DNA from: Rhodothermales bacterium
GTDB lineage: Bacteria; Bacteroidota; Rhodothermia; Rhodothermales; JAHQVL01
DNA length: 41,830 bases
NCBI GenBank assembly: GCA_041391505.1
Contig: JAWKNW010000037.1
Coordinates: forward strand, 1-41,830
Direction: 5' to 3'
Shown here: piece after piece, positions 7,986 to 16,721 of the stretch
Position numbering within the stretch: the stretch's first letter is position 1
Layout: each line of letters opens with the position of its first letter
The notes under the pieces: model-generated
Told to the model about the DNA's origin: nothing
Databases searched by the model: none
What the model saw: only the letters and a program-made list of their open reading frames with translations
Made by a program: the position numbers and the translations under genes

Positions 7986-8984
7986 TCAGCCGGCCGGATT
8001 GAGGAACGCTTCCGGCTTGAGATTGGGTTTGAACTGGTCCCCGAAACCCGAGTTGTTCGGTTCGTACACACCTTCGATGCGTACATCGGCGCCGTCTTCA
8101 GGAATGCGTTCTTCTTCGCCGAGCGCCCAGAGGATGCCCTGCACCGCGAGCCGGCGCATCGACGTCTCCTTGAAGTCGTACGGATGCCCCAGGGTGGTAA
8201 AAAACACGCGGGCGGCGTGGCCCGAGGTCCCCGTGTACGTCTTCGTCCAGGCCACCGGGTTCGTCAGCGGAAACTCGTCGAGGCGGTTGTTTTCCTGATG
8301 ATTCGAGCGCAGGGCGGTGCCCGTCAGGAGCGGCTTGCTGTCGCCCTGCAATTCGTAGGCGCCCCCGTCCACGTGATACAGCCACGAATAGGCCTGGAAC
8401 GGCGCAACGCCCCTGAGAATGGGGTTTCCCTTTTTCCAGGGGATGAGCTGGACATCGGTCAGCGGCTTGCCGCCGTCCTCGAAATGCCCGTGGTGCGTGA
8501 TCCAGTGCTGCCCGAATACTGTCGCCGGCCACGTCTCGTTGAAGACGGCCTTGGATGGGTCGTCCTTGTACTGAAAGGCGTGGGTGGCGGTACGGAAGCC
8601 GGCCATCGGTTTACCCGACTCCGCGAAGGCGACAATCCGCTTGAGCTGGTCGTCGGGCAGGGCGCGGAAGCGGGTGAATACCACCATCATGTCCGCCGTA
8701 TCGAGCGCCTCGAGGCCCGCGATGTTGTCCAGCACGTTGGGGTCGACGTTGCCTTCCGCGTTGGTGGCGAAACACACGGTGGTCTTGAAGCCGTAGTTGC
8801 GCTCGAGGATCCGCGCGAGCATCGGCATCGATTCTTCCGAGCGATACTCTTCGTCGCCCGTAACGAAGACGATGTGGGGGATCGCGTTGGCCGGCCGTTC
8901 GGCGTCGGGGGTTTCCGGGCGCAGATCGATCATGACGAGCAGGATCGTGAGCACGGGTATCGCTACGGGTAGGATGAAACGCAT
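7986..8984 (-). CDS. ThuA-like domain protein, membrane-anchored or secreted
   Basis: 332 residues. The N-terminal hydrophobic segment MRFILPVAIPVLTILLVMID is a signal anchor or signal peptide. The rest is a ThuA (trehalose utilisation-type, class I glutamine-amidotransferase-like) fold: HIVFVTGDEEYRSEESMPML, ADMMVVFTRFRALPDDQL, GKPMAGFRTATHAF and TYTGTSGHAARVFFTTLGHP. In this family the position equivalent to the amidotransferase nucleophile is usually not Cys, and the activity is uncertain. ThuA has been tied to 3-ketotrehalose and other ketosugar metabolism, and many environmental ThuA genes sit with Gfo/Idh/MocA oxidoreductases. One such oxidoreductase lies 20 kb away in this window. The frame extends upstream to 9182. 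The hydrophobic start at ATG 8984 is preferred. Confidence 0.85.
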   Translation of the reverse strand: MRFILPVAIPVLTILLVMIDLRPETPDAERPANAIPHIVFVTGDEEYRSEESMPMLARILERNYGFKTTVCFATNAEGNVDPNVLDNIAGLEALDTADMMVVFTRFRALPDDQLKRIVAFAESGKPMAGFRTATHAFQYKDDPSKAVFNETWPATVFGQHWITHHGHFEDGGKPLTDVQLIPWKKGNPILRGVAPFQAYSWLYHVDGGAYELQGDSKPLLTGTALRSNHQENNRLDEFPLTNPVAWTKTYTGTSGHAARVFFTTLGHPYDFKETSMRRLAVQGILWALGEEERIPEDGADVRIEGVYEPNNSGFGDQFKPNLKPEAFLNPAG

Positions 8985-9476
8985 GGCTGCACGGGGTGTG
9001 GTGGTGGGCTGCCGTGTGGGAAACGACAAGGATACGAAATCCCTCCGGTATTGCGCCAGCATGGACGAGGAATTGTGTCGATGTCCTCGCTGGGGTCGAA
9101 AATGGGGACTTTCCCCATACCGGCGTCCCTTCCGCCTCCGTACCCTTGACGTATTCCTGTCTCTCTTGGGGCGGAGGGCCATTCATTGGTGGGGTAGACC
9201 CTCCGCCCACACTTCTTCTCCACAGGTTCGGTCCAGGGGTGCACATCGGGCCGGCCTGTGTCGTTTGCAAAGCGGGCCCTCCCCCTGTGGTTCTTCTCCG
9301 TGTTTAGTATATTCCACCACGTAGCGGCTCAAACGCCCGTTCCCGCGCGGATTGCAGGGACAGGCGCAGAGCGAGGCATCGATCCTGTTCCTCGAACGCG
9401 TACCCACCCATCAGCATACTGGCTCGTTCCGAAGCGCTAGCAGGGGACTGTCGGGAATCAGCAAGTGAGAGCGGAG
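8985..9476. other. 492-bp intergenic region with hairpin and signal-peptide-like ORF
   Basis: A GC-rich inverted repeat pairs the sequence ending at 9178 (GGGCGGAGGG) with CCCTCCGCCC at 9199-9208, with a loop of about 20 nt and no T-tract. A GTG-initiated 60-codon frame (9258-9440) reads SFAKRALPLWFFSVFSIFHH then VAAQTPVPAR, which looks like a signal peptide with an AAQ cleavage site but stops soon after. A TATATT word (9308-9313) falls inside that frame. The region sits at the edge of the indel-rich stretch, so the short ORF may be the 5' end of a decayed or mis-assembled gene. Confidence 0.35.
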
Positions 9477-10319
9477 ATGATCCAACGGTGTATATCCGGT
9501 ACAGGTAGCTTCCTGGTCATAACCCTTATCCTCCTGTTTACCGGTTGCTCGGGAGGCCTTACCATGCCGGGAGGCGGCACGCTCACCCGTGCGCAGAACT
9601 GGCATCTTGTAATGACCAGAATACGTGTCGTCGACGCTCAGGAGGACAAGTCCCTGCTGGGCATCCCGCTGAGCGACGGCGATGAGCCTTATTTTGTGAT
9701 GTTCGGATTCCGGAGCCGGTTCGGCCGCACCGGATCGACCCAGATTGACTTGAACGACTATGACAACAGCGATTGGGGCGGCGGATTGCGCACCGGGCAA
9801 CAGGCCAATATCCCGACCGGCATGGGACAACTCCGGTTCGACGCCGTGCAGGCGGATGAGGTGATCGGTTTTGTGGCCGTCGCGTTCGAATCCGACCGGA
9901 CGCCCTGGGCGGTGATGCGGAACCGGGTGAACGAGGTGAAGGAGATCGTCAAGGCGAACGTGGCGCGGAGCGTGGAGGAGCGGCGCAAGCCGGAACTCGA
10001 AACGACCGCGTTTATCGATGAACTCCACCTGTCGCTCCAGGAGGCGGTCGTCCCGCTGAGCCGGCCGCTGACCACCGGCCAGGCCGTTGAACGAAAATGT
10101 CGTGTTTTCCGCGGTCGACACCGACGAGCTGGTCGGTACGGTGTCGGCAGGCCATTTATGCGGACGGCGCCTACCGGCGCGGTCGTGCTGCCCCACTACC
10201 GCAACGGCCGCCTGACCGACAGGCTGACCAGCCGCACCTTCGATCGGCCTCCAGCCCGCTCATTTTTGAAAACCCCGAGGCGCCCGGTACGATGTCAGGT
10301 GTCGGTTCAGGAGAACTGA
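9477..10319 (+). pseudogene. Frameshifted hypothetical lipoprotein
   Basis: The start is ATG 9477 with GGAG just upstream. A GTG at 9465 is an in-frame alternative. The N-terminus MIQRCISGTG followed by a hydrophobic stretch and LLFTGCSGG is a lipoprotein signal. The first ~200 codons are clean (NWHLVMTRIRVVDAQEDK, DGDEPYFVMFGFRSRFGR, VQADEVIGFVAVAFESD). After about 10080 the sensible reading moves to another frame (NENVVFSAVDTDELVGTVSA, from 10085). It then returns to the first frame (RPFMRTAPTGAVVLPHYRNG, near 10155) and slips again near 10260 (LIFENPEAPGTMSG) before the final SVQEN stop. At least three or four indels are needed. An internal echo between DEVIGFVAVA and DELVGTVSA suggests a repeated domain. 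I do not recognise the family. Either true decay or local base-calling error. Confidence 0.55.
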
Positions 10320-10377
10320 AACGCGCAGATATGCCCGAACGTTTTTAGACACTGCCTAAAGCTAAGCGCAGAAAGCC

Positions 10378-11459
10378 ATGTTGATACACAGAGCAACCCT
10401 ACGATCTTCACCCTCGTGCTGGTCACGCTGTTCGCCACTCGCCGGACGCCGGTCGCGCGCGCGCAGATGGTCACTACACCACGAATACCTTCCAAGATCG
10501 GCGCCTTCGGCACCATCGGAGCGCATGTGTTCGGGCGCAAGCCGATCACGAAACTCACCTACATCACCCGCGAGCAGAGCGCCACCGTCACGGGCGGCGC
10601 CGCGACGATCATGGACCTGAAGGAGCGCAAGATGATTTCGATCGATCATCGCCGGAAATCCCTATTACGAGATGACGTTCGACGAGATGGTCAGATGTTC
10701 CCGGCGAGCTCCGAGGCGGACATGGAAGGCCAGGCCCAGGCGCAAGCCGAACAGCAGGGCGATACGAAGGTCGATTACACCTTCGATGTCGTGGTGAACG
10801 ACCTCGGCGAGTCGGACAACATCAAGGGGTACAAAGTCGATACAAACTCATCCAGATCGAGAGTTGAGCTACACGGCCGAGGCAACCGATGAGGATGGCA
10901 ACACGGAGACGGCCAGCGGTCGGTTCTTCGCGGTAACCGACGCATGGGTAGGCCCCGGCGTCGAGGGCACCGAAACCGCACAGGCGTTCTCGCGGCGATA
11001 TGCCGAGGAGATGCAGACGGCGTTCACCGATGCGACAGCCCGCTGGCCTCGATCGGTCAGGTGTTACAGCAGGACCAGCGTATCGGGCCGGCGTTCGAAA
11101 AGACGGCCGAAGAAATGAAGAAGCTCAACGGCACACCGCTGCGCAGCACGACGTACATTGTCGTCGTTCCAGAAGAGATGGATCTCGACGTCGATCTGCT
11201 TCTCGGGCGCACGAAAGTGGAGAAGAAGAAAGGCGCCGCGCTGGGCAAGATCGCCAAGGGCGCGCTCAAGTCGCGCGGCATTCCGGTCGGCGGCAACAAC
11301 AACGCCGAGGCCCAGAAGCCGGCCGAGCAGCAAACGCTCCTGTCGATGCGCGAGGAGTACACGGATATCGGTGAGGGCGCCGTCGACCCCTCGAAATTCC
11401 AGGTCCCGGCCGGCTACAAGCAGGAGCCCAGCCCGCTGCAGCAGATGCGGCAGAACTGA
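10378..11459 (+). pseudogene. Frameshifted secreted DUF4412-like protein
   Basis: The product is legible only by joining several frames. A signal peptide (NPTIFTLVLVTLFATRRTP, ending ARAQ) begins near 10398 in a frame different from the ATG at 10378. Next come KIGAFGTIGAHVFGRKPITK, TIMDLKERKMISID, then after a slip near 10645 AGNPYYEMTFDEMV. Another slip near 10695 gives FPASSEADMEGQAQA. A slip near 10850 gives LSYTAEATDEDGNTETASGR, and one near 11040 gives LASIGQVLQQDQRIGPAFEK, continuing cleanly to the stop at 11459. The pattern 'reports a fixed reagent-like ID table, then KMISID...YYEMTFDEM' resembles DUF4412-type periplasmic proteins. That is a weak family match. At least four indels in about 1.1 kb. 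Confidence 0.5.
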
Positions 11460-11481
11460 GCAAGACGGCCTGGGAATTGAA

Positions 11482-11546
11482 AAATCGGAGATCGGAAATC
11501 GCACATTGGGTCAAGCGCTCAATGTGCGATTTCCGATCTCCGATTT
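11482..11546. repeat. Heptad-word inverted repeat, 27-bp perfect arms
   Basis: The left arm (11482-11508) and right arm (11520-11546) are exact reverse complements, with an 11-nt loop. The arm contains consecutive 7-nt words ATCGGAG, ATCGGAA, ATCGCAC. It sits between convergent genes: the DUF4412-like gene stops at 11459 and the YpfJ-like gene stops at 11559. Both the location and the arm length match the element at 2571-2647, though the words are unrelated. Confidence 0.9.
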
Positions 11547-11558
11547 CCGTTTTCCGAC

Positions 11559-12392
11559 TTATCTAAACGTGTCGCCGCCTCGGCGCTGCCCGTGCGCAGA
11601 CCGGTGGTGAACCACTGCTGACGCTGTTCGGAGGAGCCGTGCGTGAACGATTCGGGCTGCACGCGCTGGCCGGCCATGCGCTGGAGGCGGTCGTCGCCGA
11701 CAGCCGCCGCGGCGCTGAGGCCTTCCTCTGGATCGCCTTCCTCCAGAATATTCCACCTCTTACTGCGCACGGCTGACTTGAACGCCGGCGTAGCAATCGG
11801 CCTGTAGCTCCATCCGAACGGACAGCGCGTTGACCTCGGCCTCGCTGGCGCGGCTCTGGGCCTGGCGCACCTGCCGCTCGATGCCGGTCACGTTCTGGAT
11901 GTGATGGCCCACTTCATGGGCGATCACGTAGGCGAAGGCGAAATCCCCCGGCGCGCCAGGCGCTGCAGTTGCGCAGGAAGCTCAGATCCAGATAGACCTT
12001 CTGGTCGCCCAGGCAATAAAACGGCCGTCGCGGCGGTGCTGTACCCGCATACCGATTGCGCGTCGTACATCACCAGCCGGGGCGCCGGGTAACGGCTGCC
12101 GGAGGCGCTGAAAATCGCACTCCACACATCCTCCGTGTAGCCGAGCACCACGGTCGTGAAATCGGCTACTTCGTCCTGGGCGCCCGGCGTCGCTTGCTGG
12201 GTCGACGACTCGGCGTTGCCTTCGGCGATCTGTTGCAGCAACACCGTGGGGTCCTGCCCGAGCAGCAGACTTACGAGCAGGGCCACGATGGCCGGTCACG
12301 CCACCCATCTTGACCCCGCGTCCCATCGATACCCCGCCGCCGCCGCGGCGGTCTTCGACATTCGTGCTACGTCGGCCTTCTTTCCAACGCAT
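11559..12392 (-). pseudogene. ypfJ: Frameshifted YpfJ-type neutral zinc metallopeptidase
   Basis: The start at ATG 12392 has a textbook GGAGGAGG ribosome binding site about 8 nt upstream. The N-terminus MRWKEGRRSTNVEDRRGG is the YpfJ/KPN_02809 family signature, followed by SMGRGVKMGG. The frame then breaks near 12295 and continues as MALLVSLLLGQDPTVLLQQI and DEVADFTTVVLGYTEDVW and PRLVMYDAQSVCGYS. It breaks again near 12015 (a YCLGDQKVYLDLSF-like reading) and near 11955. The catalytic block DFAFAYVIAHEVGHHIQNVT has an intact HExxH. MELQADCYAGV follows. After a last slip near 11785, NILEEGDPEEGLSAAAAVGD and PESFTHGSSEQRQQWF lead to the usual TFR-stop end. Every expected family block is present, but at least three to four indels interrupt it. 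This favours sequence error or very recent decay. Confidence 0.75.
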
Positions 12393-12533
12393 GGTGGATT
12401 CCTCCTCCGGAAAAACTGTGGGAAAAAGCGTGGGTCGTGAGAGGAGGAATATACGCACGACGCACGGAAAGGAGCTACCTCGCCCCGTTCATGTCCAGAG
12501 CAATCGCATGCTCTTCAAACGGGAGCATCTCCC

Positions 12534-12560
12534 GGTATGGGAGAATGGGGGTATGGGAGG
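12534..12560. repeat. Short heptad-word repeat (GGTATGG/GGGGTAT)
   Basis: In the 255-bp gap between the response regulator stop (12648) and the ypfJ start (12392), the plus strand reads GGTATGG, GAGAATG, GGGGTAT, GGGAGG. These are approximate 7-nt units with the word TATGGGAG occurring twice. It is weaker than the other heptad elements. Nothing else recognisable was seen in this gap. Confidence 0.45.
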
Positions 12561-12647
12561 TGTTGCGGTAAAAAATGCCCCCATGCACGCAAACTCCCCC
12601 TACGCTTCTCACGGCCACGGCGGCGGGAATGCGATTGCCCACTACGT

Positions 12648-13980
12648 TCATGTCTCAGCCGGCAGCTCGCTGGCGCGAAGGATGGGCAGGGTGTCGTCAG
12701 CAGACTGGCTCCCGTCGCCGGCATGCGCTTCGGGCGGATGGAGCGTGTCGTCGCCCTCGTTGCCGGCCTCCTCGGCGGGGGCTTCGGGTTCCGGCTCGGG
12801 CTCGGGCGGCGGGGGTGGAGGCGGAATGATCATGGTAATTTCCTTGTTGATCGCTCCGTTTTCGGCCAGAAGCTGGATGCGCTCGCGCAGACTCGGCGTC
12901 ACCTCCTGACCGCGTGCGACGAGCAGGTGGCCGGCCGTCGAGACGACGTCGGTCGCGAAGATCATCCCGATCTGGACATACCGGGCCTCGATCCTTCACC
13001 TCCTCCTGGCTCTACCGCATGATTCCGCTTGTTCTGGATGAACGCCGCCAGAATCTGCAGGTCGTAGGAGGTCTTGTTTTTAGCAGGACCTTGATCGCCG
13101 GCTCCAGAAATCCTTCCTGCGAATAGATCCGGTCGAAGTCGTGCACGATCTTCAGCATGCGCGAGCCGACCGGAAGCCGGTCGCCCGCCATGTCTTCCGT
13201 CGGGTACCCCCGGCCGTCGTAGCCTTTGTTCTGATACCGCAAAATGGCCCGGACTTCCTCGATGCGCGGGATGTGCGCCAGCAGCGACTCCGCCACCTCG
13301 GGCATCTTGTCCACCAGCGCCGCCTCCTCGGCCGTCAACACGGCGCCCTTGTACACCTTTTCCATCAACTCGGGCGTCAACGATACCGAGCCGATCTGCG
13401 AGAGCATCGCGGCCATCTCGATGGGCCATTTGTCTGCCCCTTCGAGATCCACGAGGCCGAGCAGCTCCTGGATTTCCTGCCGGGCGCGGACCGCCTTGCC
13501 GAAGGCGGTCGGGTTGGTCAGCGACAGGATGTCGACGAGCATCCTGATGCTGCCCTGGAGGGTTTCTTCGAGCAGGATGCGCTGATTCGTGACCAGTTCG
13601 TATTGCTTGCGCGCGGCTTCGAGCGTCTGGCCGAGAGTGCCGAGGGAGCAGGGCTTGTTGAGGAAACGAAAAATGTTGCCTTCGTTGATCGCGCTGATCG
13701 CGTCGCTGAGGCCGGCCTGGCCGGTCAGCAGGATGCGGATCGTGTCGGGCGACTTGATCCGGATCGTCCGCAGCAGTTCGACGCCGTTCATCTGCGGCAT
13801 CTTCATATCCGAAATCACGATCGGAAACGGTCCCCGGGACTGGAAGAGCGCCAGGGCTTCCGCGCCGCTGTTGGCCGTGAACACGTTGTATTGACGCCGG
13901 AAGTGCCGTGAGATCGCGTCGAGGAGGTTCTGTTCGTCGTCGACGAACAGCACCGAAAAAGCGTCGGGGTTAAAGATCAC
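12648..13980 (-). pseudogene. Response regulator with degenerate HD-GYP domain, frameshifted near the C-terminus
   Basis: The start is GTG 13980, supported by GGAGGTGA about 7 nt upstream. A REC domain (residues ~8-125; phospho-acceptor Asp58 in PIVISDMKMPQ, LLTGQAG, FLNKPCS) is followed by an HD-GYP-type domain. The canonical HD pair is missing: the helix reads MAAMLSQIGSVSLTP where active enzymes have LLHDIGK. The GYP segment survives as KGYDGRGYPTED. Cyclic-di-GMP hydrolysis is therefore unlikely, and a binding or scaffold role is possible. Near 13080 the frame shifts (expected KTSYDLQILAAFIQNKRNHA) and shifts again near 13000-12960 to MIFATDVVSTAGHLLVARGQ, the usual tail domain. The protein ends in a proline/glutamate-rich segment (PPPPPPEPEPEPEAPAEE). 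Everything upstream of 13080 is intact. Confidence 0.75.
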
Positions 13981-14158
13981 GAGAGGTCACCTCCGATTTC
14001 GTGTCCGATCATCGGGCGTTTGGGCGATGGCGTGGCTCCGGCGGGAGCGCAGGGCATCGACGTGTTCTCGGCTGGGCCAGCGGAAAGGGGCGCATGTACC
14101 CGGTGAGTATCGCCTGCAACCGGCGGCACCTATAGCGCGAGGTGGGTTGCGGAGGGAC

Positions 14159-14192
14159 AAAAAAAGGGGGAGGCGGCGAACCGCGCTCCCCC
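14159..14192 (-). terminator. Intrinsic terminator of the T9SS protein gene
   Basis: Read on the minus strand, GGGGGAGCGCGG, a TTCG tetraloop, then CCGCCTCCCCC form a stem of about 11 bp with one mismatch. Seven T residues follow (14165-14159). It lies 47 bp downstream of the stop of the 14239-15696 gene and is correctly oriented for it. Confidence 0.85.
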
Positions 14193-14238
14193 GTTCTCGA
14201 TCACCGAATGCGGGAATTCGGCGCGTCAAGACGTGGTG

Positions 14239-15696
14239 TTATTTGAGGAAGGTCATGAGGTTGGTGAACGATCCCGCCGGCGTGTCGAGCCGGTACAGGT
14301 ACGAACCGCTGGGCAGGTCGGCGCCTTCGAACGCGGCGGTATGCTGGCCGGCTTCGAGGGTGCCATCGACCAGGACGCGCACTTCACGGCCGAGCATGTC
14401 GTAGACGCTCAGGCGAACGCGGGCGGTCTCGGGCAGGGAGAAGCGGATCGTCGTGGTCGGGTTGAAGGGGTTCGGATAGTTGCCGTCGACCGAGAAGGTT
14501 GCCGGCAGGGCCGCGATGGCGGGGGCGTCTGCCGTCGCGGAGGGAGCGGCCTCGCCCTGCGGCCGTTCCTGTTTGTGCTTGCGTTCGACAGCGCAGGCCG
14601 ACGGCCCCATCAGGCCGGTGTTGAAGGCTTCCAGGTCGTCCTTGAAGCCCTCGCCGCCATCCCAGCGGCGCTGGTTGTTGCCGATGGTGCCGTGCGAGGC
14701 CAGCCACGCGTCGGCCGAGGCCATGGCGTCCGCCACGAGCGATCCGTCGGCGCCCGTCGCGATGTTCAGGTGCGCGGCGATGAGCTGCTCGGCGAGGATG
14801 ATCGACTTGTCGCCGCGGGGGTTCTTGACCATCAGGTCGAGCATCGTGCGTTTGCCGTACGTGATGCCACCGAGCGTGAGCTGGCGGAATGGCCATTCGT
14901 CGGGATGCTTCTTCCAGTAGGCCATGGTAAAGGTGCATCCGCCAAGGGCAGGCGCCGGCGGGGTGAATACGATGTTGTCGAGGCCGCCCGAGCCCTGATG
15001 GGTCATGACGACGCGCACGACATTGGCCGTCCCGATGCCGGCCGCACCCGTGAGGACGACGGCGACGCCGTTATTGCCGGTGACGGGGGTCGTGAAGACG
15101 CCCACGAGCGCGCCCTGTCCGTCGTACAGTTCCACATTCTCCAGCTCGTTGCTCTCGCGATCGATGATCGTGAACGAATGGAGGGTGACGGGGGCGGGGA
15201 AGGTGAAGGTGATCGTGGAGGCGCCGCCTTCGTCGTCGGGGTCGATCACGCCGGCGAGCCCTTCAGCGATCGGCTCGATCTCGCGCGGGTACTCATGCAC
15301 GATGAGGACGTTGCCGAGCGCCGTGCTGTTGGCGTAGGGCGCGCGGCCACCTTCAAAGCCCTGGCCGGGGCCGCCATACTTCGCGTTCGGGCTGCCGAGG
15401 TCGGGGTCGCTGCCGGTGCATCCGCCCGTGCAGTTCGAGTCGAATAGGACGGCGGCGTTGGCGTCGGGCGTGTTGGTCAGATTGGAGCCGAAAACCAACA
15501 CCGGTCCGAAGCCGCCGTCGGCCCGTACGGAATCGACGACCTGGCCCCGGGTGAGGTTCTCGAAGGTTATGGTTTGCACCTGGCCCATCGCCCGGCCGGC
15601 GGTGAGGCTCATAAAGAGAACGATCGCGGCAGGCAGGAGATGGATAAAGCGGTTACGCGCGGCGCAGGCGGTCCGGTTGGAAAACGCAATACGCAT
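14239..15696 (-). CDS. Large secreted T9SS protein with a YWKKHPDEWP domain
   Basis: 485 residues, with the start chosen at ATG 15696 where a long signal peptide begins (core LLPAAIVLFMSLTAG, then AMGQ). Residues ~40-240 form a beta-sandwich: TITFENLTRGQVVDSVR, TLHSFTIIDRESNELENVEL and QGSGGLDNIVFTPP resemble choice-of-anchor/PEP-type secreted modules. A distinct module of about 120 residues then begins GGCTFTMAYWKKHPDEWP. It contains GDKSIILAEQLIAAHLNIAT and GADGSLVADAMASADAWLAS, a block I have seen repeated in secreted environmental proteins without a known function. The C-terminus is a type A T9SS domain (VDGNYPNPFNPTTTIRFSLP, VYDMLGREVRVL, YLYRLDTPAGSFTNLMTF). It is monocistronic, with a terminator downstream and a possible leader terminator upstream. 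Confidence 0.83.
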   Translation of the reverse strand: MRIAFSNRTACAARNRFIHLLPAAIVLFMSLTAGRAMGQVQTITFENLTRGQVVDSVRADGGFGPVLVFGSNLTNTPDANAAVLFDSNCTGGCTGSDPDLGSPNAKYGGPGQGFEGGRAPYANSTALGNVLIVHEYPREIEPIAEGLAGVIDPDDEGGASTITFTFPAPVTLHSFTIIDRESNELENVELYDGQGALVGVFTTPVTGNNGVAVVLTGAAGIGTANVVRVVMTHQGSGGLDNIVFTPPAPALGGCTFTMAYWKKHPDEWPFRQLTLGGITYGKRTMLDLMVKNPRGDKSIILAEQLIAAHLNIATGADGSLVADAMASADAWLASHGTIGNNQRRWDGGEGFKDDLEAFNTGLMGPSACAVERKHKQERPQGEAAPSATADAPAIAALPATFSVDGNYPNPFNPTTTIRFSLPETARVRLSVYDMLGREVRVLVDGTLEAGQHTAAFEGADLPSGSYLYRLDTPAGSFTNLMTFLK

Positions 15697-15764
15697 GGGT
15701 TTGATACCGTTGAGGGGCGGGAGACCCGCCAATGGGAGGGTGGTGGTGGGATGACGTAAATAAC

Positions 15765-15800
15765 AAAAAGCGCCGGCCCGCCCGATACGAAAACCGGCGC
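15765..15800 (-). terminator. Hairpin plus T5 in the leader region: possible attenuator
   Basis: The minus strand reads GCGCCGG (15800-15794), a 17-nt loop, CCGGCGC (15776-15770), then TTTTT (15769-15765). It lies 69 bp upstream of the start codon of the T9SS gene on the same strand, and no minus-strand gene is visible upstream that it could terminate. Either it attenuates the leader of that gene or it ends an unseen short transcript. Confidence 0.5.
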
Positions 15801-16144
15801 ATCGGGGCGGTGTCTTCGATGGATTCTGGATCCTCCGATGCGCTGGATCGACCCGGAAACGAGCGATTGATCGGATGGCGCTTTTGGATCGCCGTGGAGG
15901 AACGAATAAGCGCCCGCTTTGCCGGGGAGTGGGCCTGGCGCGTCCTTTTTCGAGCCTGTATTTGGCTATACCAATCGGATGCGTATTTTAGCGCCTGCTA
16001 TCGGCAGTGGCCGCCCCGGTTGCGTTCGCGATCAGGCCGGTCGACGCCTCGATGGCGCCGGCGCCCACCCGCCGGGCTCGAACCCATCCCGATCGACGTA
16101 TCCACGGTCGGTCGAACGCGTTATCTCGCCTCGCATCCATTCTG
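15801..16144. other. Intergenic region without a convincing gene
   Basis: About 340 bp between the leader hairpin and the small membrane protein gene. Open frames here are arginine/proline-rich shadows. A short palindrome (TTGGCTATACCAA, about 15962-15974) and a TATTTTAGCGCC stretch are the only AT-rich parts and could hold promoters for either side. No RNA family was recognised. Confidence 0.4.
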
Positions 16145-16474
16145 ATGAAAATATCCCCGATCATCACCAGCACGCTGCTCACGCTGGTCGTCATCTGGTT
16201 TCTTGCCCTCTACGGGGGAGGACCCCTGAGCGATTGCAAGATGGGGATCATGCGCTTCCCCTATATTCTGGGCATCGTGCCCCCGATAGCCGGCGTGCTC
16301 ACCCTGCCGATCTTCTTCGTTATGAGCCTGTGCGACCGGTTCGGCATCCACAACGCCGTGGGCCGCACCGCCATCGCGCTCGTCCTCCAGCTGCCGATCA
16401 CGTTCCTGATTTCCGTCCTCGTCACGCCGATCGACGACGGGATGATGTGGCGATGTGTATTTAATATGCCCTGA
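16145..16474 (+). CDS. Small three-helix membrane protein
   Basis: 109 residues, starting MKISPIITSTLLTLVVIWFL at ATG 16145. The frame is open further upstream, but that part is arginine-rich and non-hydrophobic. Three hydrophobic segments are visible (about residues 5-25, 40-62 and 78-97), separated by short loops (GGGPLSDCKMGIMRF, SLCDRFGIHNAVGRT). I recognise no family. The pattern of a small inner-membrane protein followed 28 bp later by a short soluble protein suggests a two-gene unit. Confidence 0.6.
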   Translation: MKISPIITSTLLTLVVIWFLALYGGGPLSDCKMGIMRFPYILGIVPPIAGVLTLPIFFVMSLCDRFGIHNAVGRTAIALVLQLPITFLISVLVTPIDDGMMWRCVFNMP

Positions 16475-16502
16475 TTTTTCCCACCATCCTCCGAGAACCG
16501 AC

Positions 16503-16721
16503 ATGGCGAAACTGGAAGTCGTCGAATACAGCGCGGAGTGGAATCCCGTCCACAATACAGGGATGATCCATGCTGTCTTCTCGAATGGACAGCATGCCGA
16601 ATTGCCGATCGACTCGACCGAAGAGTTTATCGCCGTGATGATGATGCTGGAAAAGGCGCCCGTCTTCCTGGACACCCGGACGATGGATCTCGCCTGCGCC
16701 CAGCGAAGCACGGGGCGCTGA
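16503..16721 (+). CDS. Small soluble hypothetical protein
   Basis: 72 residues: MAKLEVVEYSAEWNPVHNTG, then MIHAVFSNGQHAELPIDSTE, a helix EEFIAVMMMLEKAPVFLD and a short tail. It looks like a compact beta-beta-beta-alpha domain, with strand-like alternation in the first 45 residues. The codon pattern and the position 28 bp after the membrane protein support a real gene. No function can be assigned. It has no Shine-Dalgarno sequence of note. Confidence 0.6.
   Translation: MAKLEVVEYSAEWNPVHNTGMIHAVFSNGQHAELPIDSTEEFIAVMMMLEKAPVFLDTRTMDLACAQRSTGR

Noticed and set aside
9411..12400. Genomic island or IS scar as the cause of the broken genes
   Set aside because: No transposase, direct repeats or composition shift is visible. 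The indels are single-base type and spread over both strands.
15988..16194. Small minus-strand ORF in the 15.8-16.1 kb gap
   Set aside because: It overlaps the start of the membrane protein gene, is arginine-rich, and has no ribosome binding site or family pattern.
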